NCBI RefSeq assembly: GCF_001730315.1
Contig: NZ_MIKC01000034.1
Coordinates: 124,001 to 188,000, forward strand
Reading direction: 5' to 3'
Source of the DNA: Enterococcus ureilyticus
GTDB taxonomy: Bacteria; Bacillota; Bacilli; Lactobacillales; Enterococcaceae
DNA: 64,000 nt
Shown here: in pieces, positions 28,184 through 37,058 of the stretch
Layout of the letters: each line of letters starts with the position of its first letter
Position numbering within the stretch: position 1 is the stretch's first letter
The notes under the pieces: generated by a model
The model's database searches: none
Seen by the model: only the letters and a program-made list of their open reading frames with translations
Told to the model about the DNA's origin: nothing
Position numbers and translations under genes: made by a program

Positions 28184-28211
28184 TTGAATTAAAATATAGA
28201 AAAGCTATACT
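28184..28211 (+). promoter_or_regulatory. Promoter of the APC permease gene
   Basis: TTGAAT (28184-28189), 16-bp spacer, TATACT (28206-28211), 35 bp before the start codon. Confidence 0.6.
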
Positions 28212-28246
28212 AGAAAAATAACTTAAAAAAGAGAAAGAGGTTGAGC

Positions 28247-29578
28247 ATGGGGGAGAACAGATTAAAACGGGAGATTTCTTTATTTGGTGCCTTTTCAACA
28301 GTTATGGGGACTGTTATTGGGGCGGGTGTATTTTTTAAAACAGCAAGTGTAGTTAGTTTTGCAAAATCGCCCAGTCTAACGGTTTTTGCTTGGGTACTAG
28401 GAGGGCTATTGACTTTGTGTGCTGGATTGACTAGCGCTGAGTTAGCAACAGCGATTCCAAAAACTGGTGGGGCTGTAAAATATATAGAGTACACTTATGG
28501 AAAGCTTCCAGGTTTTTTATTAGGGTGGGCACAAAGTGTTATTTATTTTCCTGCAAATATTGCGGCATTATCTATAATTTTTGGGACACAATTTATTCAC
28601 TTATTTCATTTATCTACTAATTTGTTATTACCGATAGCTATCGGTACTGGCTTAAGTGTGACACTAGTCAACTTGTTAGGGACTAGAATGGCTGCGAATT
28701 TACAATCGTTTACTTTGGTGATTAAAATGATCCCAATTGCTTTGATTGTGTTGGTGGGACTTTTTATGCCAGCTAGTGTAGAAGTTTCATTATTTCCTGT
28801 AAGAACTGGAGGAGACGTTGGTTTTATTCATGCACTTAGCGGAGCTTTATTGGCGACTATGTTTGCATATGATGGATGGTTGGGCGTTGGAGCAGTAGCG
28901 GGGGAAATGAAGCAGCCAGAAAAGGATTTGCCTAAAGCGATTTTTTTAGGCTTGACGTTCATTACGATCGTCTATGTTTTAATTAATTTTGTTTTTCTTA
29001 AAACGTTATCGATCGACCAACTTTCTGGTAATCTGAATGCAGCATCAGAAGCATCTAATCAAATTTTTGGATCGATGGGCGGTAAGTTAGTAACGATTGG
29101 TATTTTGATTTCTGTCTATGGAGCATTAAATGGTTATACTATGACAGGTATTCGCGTTCCCTATGCATTGGCATTAGAGGAAATGATTCCATTCAGTCAA
29201 CAATTTCAAAAATTATCGAAACGCTTTGTTGTTCCTTATATTGCTGGGATTTTTCAATTTTTAATTGCGGCTGTCATGATGTTTTTAGGTAGTTTTGATT
29301 TGTTAACAGATATGTTAGTTTTTGTGATGTGGTTGTTTAGCCTATTGATTTTTTCGGCAGTATTTATTTTAAGAAAAAAAGAACCCGAGCTTAAACGTCC
29401 ATATAAGGTACCGTTTTATCCTGTAATTCCTGCAGTAGCTATTTTAGGTGGATTATTCATTTTGATTACTACGTTATTTACACAAACAGTTTTAGCAAGC
29501 ATCGGTATAGGAATCACTTTGTTAGGAATTCCAGTGTATCTGCTAAATCAAAAAATAAAAGGATTAAAGAAAAAATAA
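28247..29578 (+). CDS. APC-family amino acid permease (LAT/SteT-like)
   Basis: Polytopic transporter of 443 residues with twelve predicted helices. The N-terminal unwound-helix motif MGTVIGAGVFF, the SAELATAIPKTGGAVKYIEYTYG segment and GWLGVGAVAGEMKQPEKDLPKAI place it in the L-type/SteT-like group of the amino acid-polyamine-organocation family, often amino acid exchangers. ATG 28247 is used because AGAAAGAGG lies 6 bases before; the frame extends to a TTG at 28241. It has its own promoter and is not part of the ula operon. Substrate unknown. Confidence 0.85.
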   Translation: MGENRLKREISLFGAFSTVMGTVIGAGVFFKTASVVSFAKSPSLTVFAWVLGGLLTLCAGLTSAELATAIPKTGGAVKYIEYTYGKLPGFLLGWAQSVIYFPANIAALSIIFGTQFIHLFHLSTNLLLPIAIGTGLSVTLVNLLGTRMAANLQSFTLVIKMIPIALIVLVGLFMPASVEVSLFPVRTGGDVGFIHALSGALLATMFAYDGWLGVGAVAGEMKQPEKDLPKAIFLGLTFITIVYVLINFVFLKTLSIDQLSGNLNAASEASNQIFGSMGGKLVTIGILISVYGALNGYTMTGIRVPYALALEEMIPFSQQFQKLSKRFVVPYIAGIFQFLIAAVMMFLGSFDLLTDMLVFVMWLFSLLIFSAVFILRKKEPELKRPYKVPFYPVIPAVAILGGLFILITTLFTQTVLASIGIGITLLGIPVYLLNQKIKGLKKK

Positions 29579-29796
29579 TTTTGCTTTATTGTTTGAAAAT
29601 ACTTACTTTATATTAAGAGCTTAATAAAAATATTAAGCAATTATTAGCGTAATTGGTTTTAACTAGATCTTCGTCATTAGATTTAAACGATACTATTTTC
29701 TAAGCTTTTGATTAAGAGTGGCTTTTTCTCAAAAATTTTAATAAAATTAACAATTTCTGAAAGTTATTCTGGTCAGTTCTTTAGTATAATGAATAT

Positions 29797-29892
29797 ATCA
29801 AAACGATAAACTATTTTGGGGAAGATAGTGCATCAGAACTCTTAATAAAGCTGTAAGTGTTGTTCTTTCAACATTTACGGCTTTATTTTTTG
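29797..29892 (+). ncRNA. Candidate small RNA of about 95 nt
   Basis: A consensus -10 TATAAT at 29785-29790 (weak -35, TTATTC at 29764-29769) would start RNA near 29797. The transcript ends at a clean terminator and holds no credible reading frame. No Rfam family was recognised by eye. Confidence 0.45.
29847..29892 (+). terminator. Intrinsic terminator, end of candidate small RNA
   Basis: AAAGCTGTAAGTGTTG pairs with CAACATTTACGGCTTT (two G.T or G.A-type variations) around TTCTTT, then ATTTTTTG. Confidence 0.85.
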
Positions 29893-30086
29893 TTTTTAAG
29901 GCTAAGAATAAATGACAATCAGAAGCAGAACGGTTTTTTTATGAACATAACTAGTGTTAGATAAAGGATCTAACAACAATTAATTAAGTTCAGAAAGTCG
30001 GAATATAAGTAAGATATATTTTGATTAAACAAATGAACTCTAAATGATCTATATTTAAATCGGTTTAGTTCAATTTTTCTGAGGTG

Positions 30087-30128
30087 AAACCTAAAACAAA
30101 ACAAAGATGTTTTGTTTTAGGTTTTTTT
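30087..30128 (+). terminator. Very strong terminator upstream of comGA
   Basis: A perfect 17-bp stem (30087-30103 with 30108-30124, loop AAGA) beginning AAACCTAAAAC and running directly into a T-tract. It lies 50 bp before the comGA start with no open frame upstream on this strand. Confidence 0.9.
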
Positions 30129-30177
30129 ACATTGTTTTCTTATTTAATTGCGTATATTACTTTAAGGGGGGAAGAGT

Positions 30178-31140
30178 ATGGATATTAAAGAACTTTCTTT
30201 GAAATTGATTGAGTGGGGTGTGGCAGAATATCTTCAAGACATCTATATTTTACCGATTGAAGATAAAGTCCGAATATTCACAAGAAAAGGCAGTCGCCAA
30301 GTTATTTTTAAAGAGTTAGATACATGTGAAGGGGAAAAGTTGATTTTTCATTTCAAATTTATTGGTAGTATGGACGTTGGTGAGAAAAGAAAAGCGCAAG
30401 TTGGTGCTGTAACTTATAAAATTAATCAAGAGGAAATCCGGTTACGCTTATCAACAGTAGGAGATTTTAGGCAAAGAGAAAGTTTAGTGATCCGCTTTTT
30501 ACATGTTTTTGGAAACAGTCGCGAAAATTATTTTTTGCCGAAACAACTAACAATTATCCGAAGTCAAGTTAAACGTCGGGGGCTTCATTTATTTTGTGGA
30601 CCGGTTGGATCTGGAAAAACGACCTTAATGTACAAGCTAGCAAAAGAAACAGATCAATTTCAGCAAGTGATCACGATAGAAGACCCAGTAGAAATTGAAG
30701 AAGAGGCATTCTTACAATTACAGACCAATACTAAAATTGATTTGACCTATGATGTACTGATCAAAGCTTGCTTACGTCACCGACCAGATATTTTGATCAT
30801 CGGGGAAATTAGGGATGGACTTACTGCACAAGCTGCAATCAGAGCTGCACTTACAGGTCATACTGTGTTTGCAACGATTCATGCAAGGAGTATTAGTGGT
30901 GTATATGAACGTTTGGCTGAACTAGGGATTCAGTTAAGCGAGATTACTGAATGTGTAGCCAGCATTATTTATCAAAGGTTGTTGCCTTTTAGAACGAATA
31001 CTAATGAAGAAATCAGCGGCTTACTTATTGACTATAGCTTCTCTAGAGAGACAACTTCAAAATGGTCGAAAGAATTAAGAAAGGTTTGGGCATATGGATT
31101 TATTGATAATCAAACATTTTATGCAGAAAAAGAAGAATAA
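30178..31140 (+). CDS. comGA: Competence pseudopilus assembly ATPase ComGA
   Basis: Type II secretion/type IV pilus-like traffic ATPase of 320 residues that powers assembly of the DNA-uptake pseudopilus. Walker A GPVGSGKTT near residues 141-149, Asp box ITIEDPVEIEE, Walker B LRHRPDILIIGEIRD and His box ALTGHTVFATIHA are intact. RBS AAGGGGGGAAG. First gene of a seven-gene comG operon. Immediately upstream is a strong terminator; a possible weak promoter (TTGTTT 30132-30137, TATATT 30153-30158) would give almost no leader, and a ComX-type box was not convincingly found. Confidence 0.93.
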   Translation: MDIKELSLKLIEWGVAEYLQDIYILPIEDKVRIFTRKGSRQVIFKELDTCEGEKLIFHFKFIGSMDVGEKRKAQVGAVTYKINQEEIRLRLSTVGDFRQRESLVIRFLHVFGNSRENYFLPKQLTIIRSQVKRRGLHLFCGPVGSGKTTLMYKLAKETDQFQQVITIEDPVEIEEEAFLQLQTNTKIDLTYDVLIKACLRHRPDILIIGEIRDGLTAQAAIRAALTGHTVFATIHARSISGVYERLAELGIQLSEITECVASIIYQRLLPFRTNTNEEISGLLIDYSFSRETTSKWSKELRKVWAYGFIDNQTFYAEKEE

Positions 31141-32140
31141 ATTATCCAATCAGCAACAGCAGTTGTTTATTCAATTACTTGCAGACTTGTTAGGTAATGG
31201 ATTTACGATTCAAGAAAGTTTATTGTTTATGAAAAAATCTGGTTCAGTTTCTGGATTAATCATTGATGACTTGCTCGAGGGTATGCATCAAGGCGATTCT
31301 CTACAAAGTGGGTTAGTACAATTAGGATTTCAGTTGACGGTTATTACTCAGATTGAATTTGCTCAAACCCATGGAGATTTAACAGGAACATTATACAAAA
31401 TCAAAGAACACATGATAATTGTTGCTAAACAGCGACAAAATTTTTATAAAGTAATTAGCTATCCTGTGCTGTTGCTCTTATTTTTAATGGTTGTTTTGAC
31501 AAGCATTCGTCAAATTTTGCTACCACAATTGATGGCAAATGGAACAATCAGAGCAGATAATATAGGAATTCTATTTATCCAACAAAGTCCTTATTATTTA
31601 CTAACAGTGATACTTATCATACTAACACTAGTTGTACTGATCAGTTGTTATTTGAAGAAGAGGACATTTTTACAAAGAGCTATATTTATTTCAAAACTAC
31701 CACTTTTAGGAAATTTCTATAAAGAATATAATTCCGCTTTTTTTGCGCTAGAGTGGGGAAAGCTATTTTCTCAAGGTTTGGAAATCAAAACAGTTATCTA
31801 TTTAATGAAAACGATCAATCAAAGGTCCTTAATGAGTGAACTTGCTGAACGGATCGAAGAACAATCGATGCTAGGAACCACGTTTTATGATCAATTGCCC
31901 AAATTTCCTTTCTTCTCTCCAGAACTATCTTTGATTATTCAACAAGGGCAGATCAAAGGTAATCTTGGAAAAGAGTTGATTTTGTATAGCCAACTTTGTT
32001 GGCTACGTTTTTTTAAGCGTATGGAAAAAATGATTCAATGGATTCAACCGATTATTTTTTTAGTTGTTGCGTTGCTAGTCGTTAGTATTTATGCCGCAAT
32101 GTTGTTGCCGATTTATGGTGGAATGGAGGACTTTTTATGA
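31094..32140 (+). CDS. comGB: Competence pseudopilus inner membrane platform ComGB
   Basis: GspF/PilC-family polytopic platform protein of 348 residues that pairs with ComGA. Two GspF repeats are visible: FIQLLADLLGNGFTIQESLLF early, and ALEWGKLFSQGLEIKTVIYLM in the second half; three hydrophobic helices lie at about 125-145, 165-185 and 320-340. ATG 31094 has AAGG nine bases before it and overlaps comGA by 47 bp; the alternative ATG at 31121 lacks a clear RBS. Essential for DNA uptake in B. subtilis; function here is inferred. Confidence 0.88.
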   Translation: MDLLIIKHFMQKKKNKLSNQQQQLFIQLLADLLGNGFTIQESLLFMKKSGSVSGLIIDDLLEGMHQGDSLQSGLVQLGFQLTVITQIEFAQTHGDLTGTLYKIKEHMIIVAKQRQNFYKVISYPVLLLLFLMVVLTSIRQILLPQLMANGTIRADNIGILFIQQSPYYLLTVILIILTLVVLISCYLKKRTFLQRAIFISKLPLLGNFYKEYNSAFFALEWGKLFSQGLEIKTVIYLMKTINQRSLMSELAERIEEQSMLGTTFYDQLPKFPFFSPELSLIIQQGQIKGNLGKELILYSQLCWLRFFKRMEKMIQWIQPIIFLVVALLVVSIYAAMLLPIYGGMEDFL

Positions 32141-32427
32141 ATAGTAAAAAGAAAAAAGAACGAATAAATTATGCTGGTTTTACTCTTTTAGAAATGTTAG
32201 TTGTGTTGTTAATAATTTCGGTTTTGATTTTGTTGTTTGTTCCTAATCTATCTAAACACAAAGAGGGCGTAGATAAAAAAGGGAATGAAGCAATTGTAAA
32301 AATAGTGGAGACACAAATCGATCTTTATACTATGGAGAAAAATCAAATCCCAACCGTAGAGCAGCTAGTAAAAGAACAGTACATTACGCAAGATCAATAT
32401 GATAAGTACCAAGCGAATAAGAAGTAA
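32137..32427 (+). CDS. comGC: Major pseudopilin ComGC
   Basis: Class 3 signal peptide (AG|FTLLEMLVVLLIISVLIL) typical of type IV pilin-like proteins: prepilin peptidase would cut after Gly and methylate Phe1, and Glu5 is present. The 96-residue protein carries the acidic/helical domain and the QIPTVEQLVKEQYI loop seen in ComGC. ATGA overlap with comGB. It should be the main subunit of the competence pilus. Confidence 0.92.
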   Translation: MNSKKKKERINYAGFTLLEMLVVLLIISVLILLFVPNLSKHKEGVDKKGNEAIVKIVETQIDLYTMEKNQIPTVEQLVKEQYITQDQYDKYQANKK

Positions 32428-32429
32428 CC

Positions 32430-32873
32430 ATGAAGAATATGAAAGGTTTTACGCTGATAGAATCTTTGCTGGTACTATCTATCTGTATAACATTTATATT
32501 ACTACCAACACTCGCCATAAAAAAATGGAAGCAGGTATTGTCAGCTGAACAATTTTTGTCATCTTTTGAGAAGAGACTATTGTTTACACAACAAATGGCG
32601 ATTGTAAATAGGCTTGATACTCAGATCATATTTTATGAACAAAACCAGTCTTTTAATTTTCTGATTCCTAGAGATGGACGAAAAGCAGAGAAAACAGTAT
32701 TAGAGATTCCAACGGTTTTAAGGGCTACGGGACCCCAAAAAATCATTTTCAAAAAAGGCTCAGGTAACAATGGGAACTTATCAAAATTTTCTTTTTCATG
32801 GTCCGAAAAAGAGCAATTAATTGAATTTCAATTTCAATTGGGGAGTGGGCGCTATGTTAAGAAAATTAAATAA
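32430..32873 (+). CDS. comGD: Minor pseudopilin ComGD
   Basis: Prepilin-type protein of 147 residues with the cleavage motif KG|FTLIESLLVLSI followed by one helix. It starts 3 bases after comGC and its end overlaps comGE. Minor pseudopilins start or stabilise the fibre. Placement by motif and order. Confidence 0.85.
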   Translation: MKNMKGFTLIESLLVLSICITFILLPTLAIKKWKQVLSAEQFLSSFEKRLLFTQQMAIVNRLDTQIIFYEQNQSFNFLIPRDGRKAEKTVLEIPTVLRATGPQKIIFKKGSGNNGNLSKFSFSWSEKEQLIEFQFQLGSGRYVKKIK

Positions 32874-33159
32874 TTATAAGGCCTATATCTTATTTGAAAG
32901 TTTGATTGCACTGAGCTTATTGTGCATGATTGTTGGGAGCTATCTTTCATTGAATACATTTTTATTTAAAAAAAACAAACAAGCCATAGACAGGTTGCAA
33001 CTTCATAGAGTTTTATATGAAGAAGTAAATCATTACGAAAATTATAAAGTACGCTCAGAAAATGATAACTATCAGGTACATTTTTACGAAATAAATAATC
33101 AGTTGAATGAAGTGGTGATTACAGATGGAAAAGAGACAGTTAGCGTTAAAAAGGAGTAG
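32854..33159 (+). CDS. comGE: Minor pseudopilin ComGE
   Basis: About 101 residues with an N-terminal helix (AYILFESLIALSLLCMIVGSYLSL) lacking an obvious Gly-Phe cleavage site but keeping the Glu of pilin-like segments. ATG 32854 with GGGGAG 8 bases upstream is better than the ATG at 32821. It overlaps comGD by 20 bp and comGF by 35 bp. Assignment rests mostly on position in the operon. Confidence 0.75.
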   Translation: MLRKLNNYKAYILFESLIALSLLCMIVGSYLSLNTFLFKKNKQAIDRLQLHRVLYEEVNHYENYKVRSENDNYQVHFYEINNQLNEVVITDGKETVSVKKE

Positions 33160-33598
33160 TTCCTATGATAAGTATTTAGGTTTCACGCTGATAGAGTGTT
33201 TACTTGCACTGCTGATCCTCTCTAGTATTTGTCTGCTCTTTTCAGCATGCATTAAGAATGTAGCGGTAGTTACGAAACAATTGAAAAGTGAGCGCGAAAA
33301 AGAGTGGCATATATTCTTGATTCAGTTGGAAAATGAATTAGTAAATTGTTATTATGAAAAAACGCAAACGAACAAAATTGTCCTTAAAAACAAAAAAAAT
33401 GGAAATGTTGTTTGGATTGAATATAAGCTAGGAAAGATTGTAAAAGTGGAAAATGGTGGATATCAGCCGCTTTTAACGGAAGTCAAAACGGCAACCTTTA
33501 ATGAGGAGGGGAAAACGATAGTGATAAAAGTAAGTTTTGAAAATAATTTAAATCAAACGGCAAAATGGATCATAACTCAGGAACATAAGCATGAGTAA
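33125..33598 (+). CDS. comGF: Minor pseudopilin ComGF
   Basis: Protein of 157 residues with prepilin motif LG|FTLIECLLALLILSSICLLF, then a beta-rich C-terminal region. The only in-frame start found is ATG 33125, inside comGE, with a poor RBS; a good AAAAAGGAG at about 33149-33156 instead precedes an out-of-frame ATG (33165) that meets a stop after four codons. Translational coupling with comGE is likely. Ends 8 bp into comGG. Confidence 0.82.
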   Translation: MEKRQLALKRSSSYDKYLGFTLIECLLALLILSSICLLFSACIKNVAVVTKQLKSEREKEWHIFLIQLENELVNCYYEKTQTNKIVLKNKKNGNVVWIEYKLGKIVKVENGGYQPLLTEVKTATFNEEGKTIVIKVSFENNLNQTAKWIITQEHKHE

Positions 33599-33935
33599 CA
33601 GATATAAAGGAGGTATTTTGCTTACAACGTTATTACTTGTCTTTTTATTCAGTTTCATTTTCATCTTGGTGCTGGAAGACTTTCAACTGACGCAACGATT
33701 TACACAAGAAACCAAAGATTATTACATCGCTAAAACAATGGTCAGCATGTTTCTCACTGATATTAGACAAGAGACACAACCACTGGGAAAAAGAGGTCAA
33801 CAACATTTTTCATCAGGAACATTACAATACGAATATGATCAAAAAACAATTAACTTTGTTATTCAATTAAATCAAACTAGATATAGATTCCAAATGAACT
33901 ATCAAGCAGTTGAAAAAGCCCAAATCAAAAAATAA
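33591..33935 (+). CDS. comGG: ComGG-like late comG operon protein
   Basis: A 114-residue protein with an N-terminal membrane helix (GGILLTTLLLVFLFSFIFILVL) and a short extracellular part. Its place as the seventh gene, the GG-I processing-like motif and length fit ComGG, which is poorly conserved. The ATG overlaps the comGF stop by 8 bp. Last gene of the operon; no strong terminator was found directly after it. Confidence 0.72.
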   Translation: MSNRYKGGILLTTLLLVFLFSFIFILVLEDFQLTQRFTQETKDYYIAKTMVSMFLTDIRQETQPLGKRGQQHFSSGTLQYEYDQKTINFVIQLNQTRYRFQMNYQAVEKAQIKK

Positions 33936-34110
33936 CAGATCAAGTACTACAAATAACACGAATAAATTATTTGTGAAACGTGTATCAAACTAACATAGAA
34001 AAAAACTGATACAGAGATTCATTTTAAAAAGAAAATACGTTAGAATGAGTTAATAAATTTTATGGAAATGAGAATAGTTCAGGGATTTACAAATAATATT
34101 AGGAAATTGA

Positions 34111-34139
34111 TTGATTATTGTTAGGTTTTTCGTTAAAAT
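34111..34139 (+). promoter_or_regulatory. Promoter of methyltransferase-ackA operon
   Basis: TTGATT (34111-34116), 17-bp spacer, TAAAAT (34134-34139). A second TTGATT begins at 34107. The 230-bp gap after comGG shows nothing else clear. Confidence 0.55.
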
Positions 34140-34190
34140 AGAACAGGTATGAAAATTGTTATATTTTAGATGGAAATTGAGGTGTTTCTT

Positions 34191-35198
34191 TTGTTCCCAG
34201 AGAAAATAGAAAAGGCTTTCGGGTTAATGGAACAAGCCATCGGATTGCTTAAACGTTCTTTAGATACTTCTTTTTTGGATGCATATACTGAAAATGGTGA
34301 AAATATCATTGATAATTTTCAAGTACGTGTCTTAGATGGAGTACCAGATGAGCAAACCGTTCAAAGGTTAAAAACCATTTATCAACAACTACAAGCAATA
34401 GAATTGGAACCAGAAGAAATTAGGCGTTTATCTCAGTTGATTTTACTTAAAGGGAATAAAGTAGAATCCTTACAGGCAAATCATCAATTAACACCAGACA
34501 GTATCGGGTTTTTGTTTGTTTATTTGATCGAACAGTTATATAGTCCAGAGAAACCGCTAAAAATATTAGACATAGCATCAGGTATGGGAAATCTTCTTTT
34601 AACGGTAATCCTTAACTTGAATATAGCGAAGTATACTGTTCAAGGTTTTGGTGTGGATATTGATGATACGCTGCTTTCAGTATCAGCTACTAACAACGAA
34701 TGGACAAAAGCCGCAATACAGCTATTCCATCAAGATGGGTTACAAGACCTACTTGTTGATCCTGTTGATGTAGCTATTAGTGATTTACCGATCGGCTATT
34801 ATCCAAACGATGAAAAGGCCAAAGAATTTGCTTCAGCAGCAGATGAAGGCCATACTTACGCACATCATTTATTGCTGGAACAAGCGATGAAATTTGTTAA
34901 ACCTGATGGATATGGATTGTTCTTGATTCCAACTGATATTCTAGAAACAGAGCAAAGTTCTTTTTTCAAAAATTGGCTGCAAAAAAATGTTTATCTACAA
35001 GGAATGATTCAATTGCCAGATGAGTTGTTCAAGTCAGTGCAATCAAGGAAAAGTATTTTGTTTGTCCAAAATAAAGGTGAACATAGTGCGCAAGTAAAAG
35101 AAGTTTTAGTTGCAAAATTAGGTTCCTTAAAAGATCCTGCAAAAGTGACACAATTTTTTCAACAATTTGAGGCTTGGAAGTCTTCAAATTTAAAATAA
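34191..35198 (+). CDS. Class I SAM-dependent methyltransferase, YtxK-like
   Basis: A 335-residue methyltransferase with SAM motif I at KILDIASGMGNLL and a motif IV of the N6-adenine type, SDLPIGYYP, so it resembles the M subunit of type I/II DNA methylases without a recognition domain. TTG 34191, six bases after TTGAGGTG, is preferred; ATG 34170 in the same frame lacks an RBS. The gene commonly sits between comG and ackA in Lactobacillales and Bacillus. Substrate not established. Confidence 0.83.
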   Translation: MFPEKIEKAFGLMEQAIGLLKRSLDTSFLDAYTENGENIIDNFQVRVLDGVPDEQTVQRLKTIYQQLQAIELEPEEIRRLSQLILLKGNKVESLQANHQLTPDSIGFLFVYLIEQLYSPEKPLKILDIASGMGNLLLTVILNLNIAKYTVQGFGVDIDDTLLSVSATNNEWTKAAIQLFHQDGLQDLLVDPVDVAISDLPIGYYPNDEKAKEFASAADEGHTYAHHLLLEQAMKFVKPDGYGLFLIPTDILETEQSSFFKNWLQKNVYLQGMIQLPDELFKSVQSRKSILFVQNKGEHSAQVKEVLVAKLGSLKDPAKVTQFFQQFEAWKSSNLK

Positions 35199-35225
35199 AA
35201 ACAACTGATTAAAGAGGAGAGTATT

Positions 35226-36413
35226 ATGTCTAAAACAATTGCAATCAATGCTGGAAGTTCAAGTTTAAAATGGCAACTATATCAAATGCCGAATGAAGAA
35301 GTAATCGCTAAAGGAATCGTTGAACGAATCGGTTTAAATGATTCTATCTTTACAATTAAATATGGCAACGATGAAAAATATGAAGAAATCGTTGACATCA
35401 ATGATCATGATGTTGCTGTAAAAATGTTATTAGATAAATTAACTGAGTTGAAGATTCTAGCTTCTTATAACGAAATTACGGGTGTTGGACACCGTGTAGT
35501 TGCCGGTGGGGAAGACTTCAAAGATTCAGTTGTTATTGATGCCGAAGTTTTAGCAAAAATCGAAAAATTAGCAGATCTTGCACCATTACACAATCCAGCA
35601 AATGCAATGGGAATCAAAGCATTCAAAAAAATCTTACCAGAAATTATCAGCGTTGCTGTTTTTGATACAGCTTTCCATACGACAATGCCGAAACATAACT
35701 TTTTATATAGTATTCCAACTGAATACTATGACAAATATGCCGCTCGTAAATATGGTGCACATGGAACAAGCCACAAATATGTAGCTGATCGTGCAGCTGA
35801 AATGCTAGGTCGTCCGATTGAAGAATTGAAAATCATTACTTGTCACTTAGGTAATGGAGCCTCAATCACTGCTGTCGATGGTGGTAAATCGGTTGATACA
35901 TCAATGGGCTTCACACCACTTGCAGGTGTAACGATGGGAACTCGCTCTGGTGATATCGATCCTTCATTGTTAGCTTACTTGATGGAAAAACTTGAACTAA
36001 CAGATATCAAAGACATGATCAATATTCTAAATAAACAATCAGGTTTACTCGGTTTGACGGGTATCTCTAGTGATATGCGTGATTTAGAAGCAAACATGGA
36101 CAAAGAAGCAGTTCAAGTCGCTTACGATATCTTTACAGATCGTATCCGTAAATACATTGGTAGTTATGTAACTGTTTTGAACGGTGTAGATGCGATTGTC
36201 TTCACTGCTGGAATCGGTGAAAATGACGCTCATGTTCGTAGTGAAGTAATCAAAGGTATGACGTGGTTTGGTTGTGAACTAGATGATGAGAAAAACAATG
36301 TTCGTGGCAAAGAATCAGTAATCTCTACAGAGGATTCTAAAGTTAAAGTATTATTGATTCCAACAGATGAAGAGTTAATGATTGCTCGTGATGTTGAACG
36401 TTTGAGAAAATAA
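35226..36413 (+). CDS. ackA: Acetate kinase
   Basis: Makes ATP and acetate from acetyl phosphate, the final step of mixed-acid ATP gain. The 395-residue protein has the N-terminal signature [12 protein letters not shown], the second signature [30 protein letters not shown] and [20 protein letters not shown]. Probably co-transcribed with the preceding methyltransferase gene (27-bp gap). Followed by a bidirectional terminator. Confidence 0.97.
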   Translation: MSKTIAINAGSSSLKWQLYQMPNEEVIAKGIVERIGLNDSIFTIKYGNDEKYEEIVDINDHDVAVKMLLDKLTELKILASYNEITGVGHRVVAGGEDFKDSVVIDAEVLAKIEKLADLAPLHNPANAMGIKAFKKILPEIISVAVFDTAFHTTMPKHNFLYSIPTEYYDKYAARKYGAHGTSHKYVADRAAEMLGRPIEELKIITCHLGNGASITAVDGGKSVDTSMGFTPLAGVTMGTRSGDIDPSLLAYLMEKLELTDIKDMINILNKQSGLLGLTGISSDMRDLEANMDKEAVQVAYDIFTDRIRKYIGSYVTVLNGVDAIVFTAGIGENDAHVRSEVIKGMTWFGCELDDEKNNVRGKESVISTEDSKVKVLLIPTDEELMIARDVERLRK

Positions 36414-36421
36414 TTATAAAT

Positions 36422-36455
36422 AAAAGCAACCTGAGAAAATCAGGTTGCTTTTTTA
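36422..36455. terminator. Bidirectional terminator between ackA and usp
   Basis: AAAAGCAACCTGA pairs perfectly with TCAGGTTGCTTTT around GAAAA; T-runs on both strands. Confidence 0.9.
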
Positions 36456-36464
36456 TGTTCAAAA

Positions 36465-36944
36465 TTAGTTGTCCTCATCTTGTTGAATAGGGATTTTGTT
36501 AGCTAAATCAGTTCTTACCACTAATACATCACAAGTTGCATTTCGGATAACGTATTCAGAAACAGAACCAATGAATAACCGCTCCACAGCGTTCAGACCA
36601 GTTGCACCTAACATGATCAAATCCACTTCATGATCTTGAGGTAATTGTTTTGCAATCAAAGGTTTTGGAGAACCATATTCAATGAGGCTAGTTACTTTTT
36701 CACAACCATGTTCTTTTGCTTGCTTTTTGTAACCTTCAAGTGTCTGTTTTGCCATCTCTGTTGCTTGCTCGGCTAAGACTCCATCAAAAGAAGAAACAGA
36801 TTGGAATGCTCGTGTATCAATGACGTGTGCTAAAAGCAACTCTGCATCATTTCTCATTGCAACATTCATTGCTTTTTGAAAAGCTAACTCAGCTTCGGAT
36901 GATCCATCAACAGCCACCATGATTTTACGATAATTTTGTAACAT
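36465..36944 (-). CDS. Universal stress protein (UspA family)
   Basis: A 159-residue single-domain Usp protein with N-terminal KIMVAVDGSSEAELAF and C-terminal nucleotide loop GATGLNAVERLFIGSVSEYVIRNA, where the G-2x-G-9x-G(S/T) ATP-binding pattern is kept, so it is likely an ATP-binding type. ATG 36944 is preferred over the upstream GTG because AGGAG lies 8 bases before it. Usp proteins rise in stress and stationary phase; exact job unknown. Confidence 0.9.
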   Translation of the reverse strand: MLQNYRKIMVAVDGSSEAELAFQKAMNVAMRNDAELLLAHVIDTRAFQSVSSFDGVLAEQATEMAKQTLEGYKKQAKEHGCEKVTSLIEYGSPKPLIAKQLPQDHEVDLIMLGATGLNAVERLFIGSVSEYVIRNATCDVLVVRTDLANKIPIQQDEDN

Positions 36945-37025
36945 TATGCTCACTCCTTTTCAAACAATTAGAAATATATTGTTCTTGATACCTTAATTGT
37001 AGAACAAAAGTGTAAAAAAAGGAAA

Positions 37026-37058
37026 TAAAAAAAGAAGATACGTTTATAGAATCTTCTT
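37026..37058 (-). terminator. Terminator overlapping the end of the small membrane protein gene
   Basis: On the minus strand AAGAAGAT pairs with ATCTTCTT around an 11-nt loop and runs into TTTTTTTATT. The stem includes the last codons. Confidence 0.75.

Larger units (their letters stand above)
29579..30177. other. Non-coding 600-bp interval between the APC permease and comG
   Basis: No convincing gene. It holds a perfect AT-rich hairpin GCTTAATA-AAAA-TATTAAGC (29619-29638, no T-run), a TATAAT-driven candidate small RNA ending at a terminator (29847-29892), and a second, very strong terminator (30087-30128) just before comGA. Confidence 0.7.

Noticed and set aside
29619-29638. Perfect hairpin GCTTAATA-AAAA-TATTAAGC as terminator of the APC permease
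   Set aside because: AT-rich and not followed by a T-run, so termination is unlikely; noted only as part of the non-coding interval.
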